Shown: positions 5,611 to 10,871 of the stretch, piece by piece | Numbering within the stretch: position 1 is the first letter of the stretch | Layout: every line of letters starts with the position of its first letter | Assembly (NCBI GenBank): GCA_026997215.1 | Contig: JALWJP010000161.1 | Span: forward strand, 1 to 10,871 | From: Nanobdellati archaeon | GTDB lineage: Archaea > EX4484-52 > JAADEF01 | DNA: 10,871 bases | Direction of reading: 5' to 3' | Program-made: the position numbers and the translations under genes | The notes under the pieces: generated by a model | Seen by the model: only the letters and a program-made list of their open reading frames with translations | Database searches by the model: none | Told to the model about the DNA's origin: nothing

Positions 5611-6798
5611 ATGAAGAGATTATTAACCCCGGTTCTAGTTTTAATCCTTATAATATTGAGTGGATGCACCAATACTCCTACTATCACTCAAGGAGTAATA
5701 GTAAAAACCTTCGAATTTCAACCTTCTCAAATATATGATGTAGATAAAGCCTATCTAAAATTAACATTGGAAAATCAAGGAAAATTCCTTGTAAAAAATA
5801 TATATGTGGATATATATGGTTTAGGAAACGATTGGGGTATTATAGATGTCCAAGGTACTAAAAAAATAGAACTAGAAAATCCCTCGAGATTAGATATAGA
5901 TGCCAACTTCAGATTAAAAAAAGAGTATCAAATAGCAGACAACAACATAATTATCTCCGGTGATGTTCATATAGAAGATATTGAAAATATATTAAAAGGA
6001 GACTCTCCTAATATAGGTATAGAAAATTTAGATGTGTTTATTCTAAGAGACGATATTAGTATATACATCGAAAATTTAGAAGAATTAACAGATCTCGCTT
6101 ATAAAAATAATTACCAAAGAATATCTGATTTAAAACTTAACGAAGTTTATAAAAAAGCACCAAAAATACCACCAGTATTTATAGATTATTTAGCCCCTGT
6201 ATTACCAGATCAAAATTTTCCCGGAGAAAGTATTGATTTATACTGGGTAGTAGAACCACCTTCAAATCTCCCTGCAAATTCAGAGCTTATCAAAGATGTG
6301 CATGCGCGAATATGTTTTCAAACAGAACAAACACTCTCAACTAAAGTGAATTTTATACATTTTAATGAAATGCTAAATGAAGAAGTTAAGAGAACTAAAA
6401 AAACTAAAAAATTAAATGGTTTTGTTACAACGATTGTAGAATATGAAGATCCGGTAGTAATGGACGGTCCACAAACTCCTTTAATTTTCAAGGTCACTTT
6501 TGAAAACAATGGTCCGGGAATAGTTACTCAAGAATCATGTAAAGAAGTAATAAAAGGAAAAAGGAAAGATTATGCCAACAAAATCAACCAAATAAAATTT
6601 GAAGTAAAAGGTTTTAATTGCGAAATTAAAGATGATAAAATATATGTGCCCTCAACTAAATCTTTAAGTTTTATTGTGTACTGTACAGCAGAAACCCCTC
6701 AAACTCCTCGATATTCTGGAGATCTGGATATAAAAATTATTTATTCGTACTATTATGATGTTTCTACACAAGTAAAAATAATAGGAACGAAAAGATAA
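5611..6798 (+). CDS. Secreted lipoprotein of unknown function, second of a paralogous pair
   Basis: A 395-residue protein with a lipoprotein signal (MKRLL, hydrophobic 6-16, lipobox L16-S-G-C19). It is a diverged copy of the preceding protein. Both begin GVIV/GLVI..F...P..IY, both have PG followed 28 residues on by ARIC (PG 204 to C235 here; PG 107 to C138 in the partner), both have an N-x-G-x-GI...C segment (300-310) and C-x8-VP (C337), and both end with a strand-YYY/YDYY-strand segment. Relative to the partner it carries about 97 extra residues (about 70-190), including an acidic helix-rich stretch (IENLEELTDL). Cysteines are at 19, 235, 310, 337 and 358. A GAAGGTCAT sequence (5598-5606) resembles a ribosome binding site. 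Function unknown; a partner surface protein is inferred from tandem arrangement. Confidence 0.85.
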   Translation: MKRLLTPVLVLILIILSGCTNTPTITQGVIVKTFEFQPSQIYDVDKAYLKLTLENQGKFLVKNIYVDIYGLGNDWGIIDVQGTKKIELENPSRLDIDANFRLKKEYQIADNNIIISGDVHIEDIENILKGDSPNIGIENLDVFILRDDISIYIENLEELTDLAYKNNYQRISDLKLNEVYKKAPKIPPVFIDYLAPVLPDQNFPGESIDLYWVVEPPSNLPANSELIKDVHARICFQTEQTLSTKVNFIHFNEMLNEEVKRTKKTKKLNGFVTTIVEYEDPVVMDGPQTPLIFKVTFENNGPGIVTQESCKEVIKGKRKDYANKINQIKFEVKGFNCEIKDDKIYVPSTKSLSFIVYCTAETPQTPRYSGDLDIKIIYSYYYDVSTQVKIIGTKR

Positions 6799-6802
6799 AG
6801 GG

Positions 6803-7378
6803 TTATACAATTTTGCCTCCTTGATAGGAAGAAGTATGCTGTTCTTCGTAGGAAGCAGGAGAGGATAACTCGTAAAATGCTATTTGAGCTATACCTGCGC
6901 CCATAGCTAAAGAAGTATCCAAAGTTGGAAATAACAAAAAAGTTAACTTACCCTTGTAATCTGCTTCACCAAACGCTGTTTCTAACATCATCTGTGCCAA
7001 TCTGAATAAAGAACTTTTTATTTCTATCTTGAAAAACCATTCTTTCGGACATCTCACTTCCTCACAACTAACCACTAAATAAGGTTGTAATCTTTTTAAA
7101 GGAATTTTCACTCCTTTTTTTACCGTAATCTTTTCGCTAACTTTTAAATTATCAAAATCTTTTTCCTTGCCTTCTAAAACCCACATTTTACCAAATAAAG
7201 GCTTCTTATGCTCTTCCTTAGTAATACCTATCTCTCCTGCTTTCTCCACTTCTATTATAGCACACACTCTCACATCGATACCATTAGAAGTAAGTTGTTT
7301 TTCTAAATCTTCATAACCTGAAATAACATTTTCCTTTTTTATTCTTTCTTCCAATTCTTTTCTGCTTATTGCAACCAT
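6803..7378 (-). CDS. dUTPase/dCTP deaminase superfamily protein
   Basis: A 191-residue protein of the trimeric dUTPase/DCD fold, which keeps uracil out of DNA by hydrolysing dUTP or deaminating dCTP. Motifs in order: GIDVRV (33-38), KSSLFRLA (121-128, with S122-S123 and R126), AFGEADYKGKL (135-145), GAGIAQIAFYEL (160-171), and a C-terminal YQGG (185-188). The third motif aligns with GVIDxDYxG of dUTPases but has E138 where the catalytic aspartate is expected. The glutamate used for deamination in dCTP deaminases, about ten residues later, aligns with a leucine (L148 or L149). A dUTPase-like pyrophosphatase is therefore more likely than a deaminase, but activity needs testing. The ATG at 7378 lies about 26 bases from a shared AT-rich promoter core. 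It ends 4 bases from the convergent lipoprotein gene. Confidence 0.85.
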   Translation of the reverse strand: MVAISRKELEERIKKENVISGYEDLEKQLTSNGIDVRVCAIIEVEKAGEIGITKEEHKKPLFGKMWVLEGKEKDFDNLKVSEKITVKKGVKIPLKRLQPYLVVSCEEVRCPKEWFFKIEIKSSLFRLAQMMLETAFGEADYKGKLTFLLFPTLDTSLAMGAGIAQIAFYELSSPASYEEQHTSSYQGGKIV

Positions 7379-7398
7379 GTTAATAACGAGAATAATAA

Positions 7399-7415
7399 AT
7401 TATTTAAAATTTATA
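7399..7415. promoter_or_regulatory. Shared AT-rich core of a two-way promoter, dUTPase-like gene and secF
   Basis: The string TATTTAAAATTTATA (7401-7415) is almost midway between ATG 7378 on the minus strand and ATG 7431 on the plus strand, about 26 bases from each. That is the normal TATA-to-start distance for archaeal leaderless genes in both directions. The core TTTAAAATTTA recurs, with one extra A, in the other two-way promoter at 10574-10590. Confidence 0.5.
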
Positions 7416-7430
7416 CTCAAACACAAAACT

Positions 7431-8270
7431 ATGGATTACGAAAAAATATTTTCCAAACCAGGATTAAATTTAGCAATATCTAGTTTAATAATAATAATTG
7501 CCATCAGTTATTTATATTACACCTATCAAACAACAGGAGATATAGTTGAAAGAGGTATTGAATTTAAAGGAGGTTATTCATATCAAGTATATTATGAAGG
7601 TAATTTACCATTCGATCTTGTCACTAAGTTACAAAACAAATATCCTGGAATTAAAATCAGAGTCATAAAAGAAAACAACATATTATCTATTGAATACAAT
7701 AAAGATATAAATATTGAAGAAATATTAAAAAAAGAGGGTGTAAAGGTCACAGGCGTAGCTAAAAGAATGGTTAGTTCTATGTTAAGTGAAACATTCTGGA
7801 AGATAGCAATAAAATTAATAATCATAGCATATGCATTGGTAACAATCGTAGTATTTATTACATTTAGAACTTTTGTACCTTCCTTAGCCATAGTATTAGC
7901 AGGATTAAGCGACATAATTATGGCTTTAGTAGGGATGAATCTCTTTAACATACCTCTAACATCTGCATCTTTAACAGCTTTACTTATTTTAATAGGTTAT
8001 TCTGTTGATACTGATATTCTCTTAACTACTAGAGTTTTAAAAGAAAAACCGAAAGAAATAGACAAAGCTTTAATAAATGCTAGTAAAACGGGTTTAACAA
8101 TGACTCTTACATCTTTAGCAGGTATGTTAAGTCTTTACATATTAGGATTAGCGCCTGTGCTAAAGCAAATAGCCCTTGTAATAATATTTGGGTTAATAGC
8201 AGATGTCATATTTACTTGGCTTCAAAATGCAGCTATTATAAAAATGTATGTGGTGAGAAAAAATGCGTAA
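7431..8270 (+). CDS. secF: Protein-export membrane protein SecF
   Basis: A 279-residue accessory subunit of the Sec translocon that, with SecD, aids late protein export. One N-terminal membrane helix (about 13-30) is followed by a conserved EFKGG (44-48), an extracytoplasmic P4-type domain (about 50-120), and five more helices (about 124-144, 150-170, 177-199, 223-241, 246-268). Family motifs include GLSDI (158-162) and the GYSVDTDILLTTRV segment (189-202), the archaeal form of the bacterial GYSINDT motif. Start choice: an in-frame ATG at 7377 would add 18 residues and overlap the start codon of the divergent dUTPase-like gene by 2 bases. I prefer 7431 because an AT-rich core lies about 26 bases upstream, but the longer form is not excluded. 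secD follows, overlapping by 8 bases. Confidence 0.93.
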   Translation: MDYEKIFSKPGLNLAISSLIIIIAISYLYYTYQTTGDIVERGIEFKGGYSYQVYYEGNLPFDLVTKLQNKYPGIKIRVIKENNILSIEYNKDINIEEILKKEGVKVTGVAKRMVSSMLSETFWKIAIKLIIIAYALVTIVVFITFRTFVPSLAIVLAGLSDIIMALVGMNLFNIPLTSASLTALLILIGYSVDTDILLTTRVLKEKPKEIDKALINASKTGLTMTLTSLAGMLSLYILGLAPVLKQIALVIIFGLIADVIFTWLQNAAIIKMYVVRKNA

Positions 8271-9702
8271 AAATATAACTCAACTCCTAAAAGATCCTCG
8301 CATAATAATAGCAGGTATAGCAATACTCATAGCCATAATTGCAATAAAGCCCATACCAGTCCAAGGAGAAGATGGCACCTATACTTTAACAACAAATATT
8401 AAAAAAGGAATAGATTTGGCAGGAGGTATAGAGGCTTTAATTGAATTAGAAGATCCAACTTTAGATAATGCTCAAATGATCGTAGATATACTTAGCAGAA
8501 GAATATCGTCTTTTGGATTGAAAGAAGCCGATTTTTCTATTTTACAAATAGATAATAAATATTATGTTAAATTAGCCCTTGCAGAAGCCAATGAATCGGA
8601 TCTAAAAGAGATCATAGAAAGTGAAGGTGTGTTCAAAGCTTTGATAGAAAGGGAAGCCAAAAACTCATTGATAATAGATGGTAAATCTTATCCTATAACC
8701 CCTATAAACGACACATGTATAAGAGTAGAAACTCAAGAAGTATGCATAAACCACACCATAAATGTGAATGGTATAGACGTAATATATTACGGAAAGAAAA
8801 ATAACACCTATATTTTTAAGATAGTGGCAATAACAGGAAAAGATATAGTGAGTTTGTTAAGAGATGTAAATCATGAAAGAATTATACGTACTCCTCAAGG
8901 TTATCAATTTCAATTTGGTCTAATGATAACACAAGAAGCTGCAGAAAGATTTGCTAAAATAACAAAAGATATGAAAGTTAAAATAGAAGGAAATACACAA
9001 TATTTAGATAAAAAACTAGAATTGTATTTAGATAATAAATTAATAAGCAATTTAAGTATTGCTGCATCTTTAAAAGGATCTGTGGCAACAACCGTACAAA
9101 TCTCAGGAGTTCAACCAACACTTGAAGAAGCTAAAAAAGAAATGTTAAAATTAGAGGCAATATTAATGTCGGGAAGACTACCTACTAAACTTAAAATTGT
9201 AGAGTTAAACACTATCTCACCAACATTAGGTAAAAATTTCCTTAATCGTGCCATATATGCTATACTTCTTGCAATAATAACGGTATCTATAGTAGTGTAT
9301 ATTCGTTACAGAGAGAAAATATTTGTCATACCTATGATATTAACTTCTTTAACAGAAGTTATCCTTATATTAGGTTTTGCCGCTTTAGTTAACTGGACTA
9401 TAGATCTTGCAGCAATAGCAGGAATAGTTGCTGCTATTGGTACGGGAATAGATGATCAAATAGTGGTATTGGATGAAAGTAAAAGAAAAAAAATAAAAGA
9501 AAGTATAAAGATTAGATTAAAAAGAGCTTTCTTCATAATATTCACATCTGCATCTACAACAATCGCCGCGATGTTACCTTTGCTTTTTAGCTCTTTCGCT
9601 AATGTAAAAGGTTTCGCTTTCACTACCATAGTAGGAGTATTAATAGGAGTGTTCATAACACGTCCTGCATTCTCTAAAATAGTAGAATTTTTCAAAGATT
9701 AA
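8263..9702 (+). CDS. secD: Protein-export membrane protein SecD
   Basis: A 479-residue partner of SecF, an RND-superfamily membrane protein. Helix 1 (about 14-29) is followed by GIDLAGG (49-55), the conserved D1 motif. A large extracytoplasmic region (about 30-325) follows, and five C-terminal helices (about 329-347, 353-372, 381-400, 422-443, 451-468) carry GTGIDDQIVVLDE (393-405), including the conserved aspartates thought to serve ion-coupled transport in bacteria. Archaea lack SecA, so here the complex probably assists folding or release of exported proteins. The ATG overlaps the secF end, and GGTGA at 8252-8256 lies 6 bases before it, so translation is coupled. The secF-secD order is the reverse of bacteria and, as I recall, usual in archaea. 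Clients visible nearby include the pilin-like protein and two lipoproteins. Confidence 0.95.
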   Translation: MRKNITQLLKDPRIIIAGIAILIAIIAIKPIPVQGEDGTYTLTTNIKKGIDLAGGIEALIELEDPTLDNAQMIVDILSRRISSFGLKEADFSILQIDNKYYVKLALAEANESDLKEIIESEGVFKALIEREAKNSLIIDGKSYPITPINDTCIRVETQEVCINHTINVNGIDVIYYGKKNNTYIFKIVAITGKDIVSLLRDVNHERIIRTPQGYQFQFGLMITQEAAERFAKITKDMKVKIEGNTQYLDKKLELYLDNKLISNLSIAASLKGSVATTVQISGVQPTLEEAKKEMLKLEAILMSGRLPTKLKIVELNTISPTLGKNFLNRAIYAILLAIITVSIVVYIRYREKIFVIPMILTSLTEVILILGFAALVNWTIDLAAIAGIVAAIGTGIDDQIVVLDESKRKKIKESIKIRLKRAFFIIFTSASTTIAAMLPLLFSSFANVKGFAFTTIVGVLIGVFITRPAFSKIVEFFKD

Positions 9703-9707
9703 AAATA

Positions 9708-10553
9708 TTATAATTTAGAAAGTAGATTAGTAGAAAGTATTAATTTTCCTTCTTTAGTTTTTACTTTATATGGTTCTAAATACTTTTCTATAAGTATAGA
9801 AGCATGCTTAAATAATTGTTCTATACTTATGTGCTTGTTTTCTTTCTTAAACCTTATAGAAACCACACTAAGATGTAAATTTTTAGATAAATGTGCATTA
9901 TTACCTAATCTTCGAGGTATAACGCATCTTCCTTTATGTGGAGGTCTAAAAAGATAATAATATACCTCCACATACTGAGATAATTCCCTTAAAAATTCAA
10001 ATAACTTCTTTCTTCCATTACGGTAATTATTAGAAGTAGTTTTCACTTCCGCAATAAATATAGCTTCTTTAGAAGGTAATTTAAACCTACATGCGTAATC
10101 AAATTCAAATTGTGCAGTTACGATATCTCCTCTCATCTTTTTACCGTAGAAATGTCTATTAGTTTTACAAAAAGTAAAGTTACTATTAACATTAAAAGGT
10201 AACCTTTCTGTAGGATCGATAAAATATTCTAGAAACCTATTTTCAAGAAGTTCTGCAAAATAATTAAAAAGAAAAATCCTTACAAAATCCTCTACCAGAT
10301 AAGCTTTCGCAAGATTATTCCATATATTATTTTCATATAAATAATTTTGTTGTACATACAACGATACGTATTCCTCTAAAGATAATCCATAATAACGTGT
10401 CATTCTCTCATTATATATGGCTTGAAAAGGGATTAACAAAGGGTTATTAAAATTATAAGAAGAAGGAAGAATGTTAAAAATTATTTCGCTATATTTCTCC
10501 TGTAAAAATTCCCCTCCTTCTTTTTTTATCCAATAATGCTCATCTATTAGCAT
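9708..10553 (-). CDS. Unknown protein with a PD-(D/E)XK nuclease-like motif set
   Basis: I do not recognise this 281-residue protein as a named family. It has no signal peptide or membrane helix and is rich in aromatic residues. The centre reads FEFDYACRF (149-157), then AIFIAEVKTT (164-173): an aspartate (D152) at the end of one strand and E169-x-K171 in the next. Spacing and hydrophobic pattern fit the PD-(D/E)XK restriction-endonuclease-like core. A helix (KLFEFLRELSQY, 183-194) and a strand (VEVYYYLF, 195-202) follow, as expected of that fold, and an acidic helix residue (E88, in LVEDF) could be the first conserved glutamate. D143 (RGDIV) is an alternative metal ligand. No methylase, integrase or helicase is adjacent. 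It converges on secD with a 5-base gap. A nuclease role is an inference from motif shape only. Confidence 0.7.
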   Translation of the reverse strand: MLIDEHYWIKKEGGEFLQEKYSEIIFNILPSSYNFNNPLLIPFQAIYNERMTRYYGLSLEEYVSLYVQQNYLYENNIWNNLAKAYLVEDFVRIFLFNYFAELLENRFLEYFIDPTERLPFNVNSNFTFCKTNRHFYGKKMRGDIVTAQFEFDYACRFKLPSKEAIFIAEVKTTSNNYRNGRKKLFEFLRELSQYVEVYYYLFRPPHKGRCVIPRRLGNNAHLSKNLHLSVVSIRFKKENKHISIEQLFKHASILIEKYLEPYKVKTKEGKLILSTNLLSKL

Positions 10554-10573
10554 AATGTTAAATATGAAGTGAG

Positions 10574-10590
10574 TTTTAAAAATTTAATAA
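10574..10590. promoter_or_regulatory. Shared AT-rich core of a second two-way promoter
   Basis: TTTTAAAAATTTAATAA lies in the 51-base gap between ATG 10553 (minus) and ATG 10605 (plus), with its centre 23-29 bases from both. Neither gene has a ribosome binding site, so both are probably leaderless. It closely resembles the core at 7401-7415. Confidence 0.5.
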
Positions 10591-10604
10591 TCCATATCAC
10601 TAGT

Positions 10605-10871
10605 ATGAAAAAAGAACATTTAAAACATTTAGTATGTCCTGATTGTAAAGCAGATTTAGCATTAAAGGTAAAAAAGGAAGTAAAAGATAAAATAAAAGAA
10701 GGAGAACTTGTTTGTAAAAAATGTAAAAGATCCTATCCTGTGATAAACTTTATCCCCAGATTTGTTCCTTCAGATAACTATGCGTCAAGTTTTGGTTATC
10801 AATGGAATAAATTAGGGTATATTCAATATGATAGCTATACTAAGAAACCAATAACAGAAGAAAGATTTTTT
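10605..10871 (+). CDS. SAM-dependent methyltransferase with Trm112-like zinc domain, 3' end cut
   Basis: The frame is open from ATG 10605 to the window edge (89 residues seen). The N-terminus carries two zinc-binding pairs, CPDC (11-14) and CKKC (37-40), followed by YPVINFIPRFVP (44-55). This is the Trm112p-like zinc-ribbon pattern (CPxC ... CxxC ... YPV..GIP). The next segment, NYASSFGYQWNK (58-69) then DSYT and ERFF, matches my memory of a family of fused zinc domain-class I methyltransferases. The SAM-binding motifs would begin just beyond the window, so the methyltransferase part is predicted, not seen. The substrate is unknown. The transcript is probably leaderless, driven from the shared core 26 bases upstream. 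Confidence 0.75.
   Translation, partial: MKKEHLKHLVCPDCKADLALKVKKEVKDKIKEGELVCKKCKRSYPVINFIPRFVPSDNYASSFGYQWNKLGYIQYDSYTKKPITEERFF

Noticed and set aside
7592..7951. Antisense open frame within secF
   Set aside because: Its hydrophobic look comes from the opposite strand of membrane-helix codons, and secF motifs are intact.
9456..9695. Antisense open frame within the 3' end of secD
   Set aside because: It lies opposite conserved SecD helices, with no domain and no ribosome binding site.
9708..10871. Defence island or mobile element at the right end
   Set aside because: Only one nuclease-like motif supports it. There is no transposase, integrase, methylase, terminal repeat or duplicated target site nearby.

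Overview
The window is AT-rich, gene-dense archaeal chromosome. The archaeal markers are a small RFC clamp-loader subunit, the chromatin protein MC1, an S26e-type ribosomal protein, a class III (QxSxE) pilin signal peptide, and a secF-secD pair in that order. Genes at operon starts look leaderless with TATA-like elements about 26-30 bases upstream, while internal genes carry GGTGA-type ribosome binding sites. Small sizes, very short gaps and the pilin type suggest a DPANN-type or other reduced archaeon, but nothing here fixes the lineage.

Layout: (1) 1-1553, plus strand: the 3' part of an S26e ribosomal protein gene, a 101-aa unknown protein, and rfcS, apparently one transcription unit for translation and replication. 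(2) 1603-2094, plus: a pilin-like secreted protein. (3) 2097-4497, minus: an integral-membrane von Willebrand A (VWA) protein, then MC1 with its own TATA box and strong ribosome binding site, then an M24-family (Xaa-Pro-type) metallopeptidase. (4) 4537-6798, plus: two tandem, diverged, paralogous lipoproteins divergent from the VWA gene. (5) 6803-7378, minus: a dUTPase/dCTP-deaminase-superfamily protein. (6) 7431-9702, plus: secF and secD, overlapping by 8 bases. (7) 9708-10553, minus: an unrecognised protein with a PD-(D/E)XK-like motif set. (8) 10605 to the edge, plus: the start of a methyltransferase with a Trm112-like zinc domain.

Organisation is unusually tight. Three convergent pairs are separated by 2, 4 and 5 bases. 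Three divergent pairs share 39-52 base promoter regions, two of which have a similar central AT-rich core midway between the two start codons. No tRNA, rRNA, CRISPR array, insertion sequence or integrase was seen, and no stretch above 300 bases lacks a gene.

Most genes are ordinary housekeeping. The least explained parts are the VWA plus lipoprotein-pair locus (a candidate cell-surface assembly), the orphan nuclease-like gene, and the compact two-way promoters. I do not see a clear-cut new defence or mobile system.
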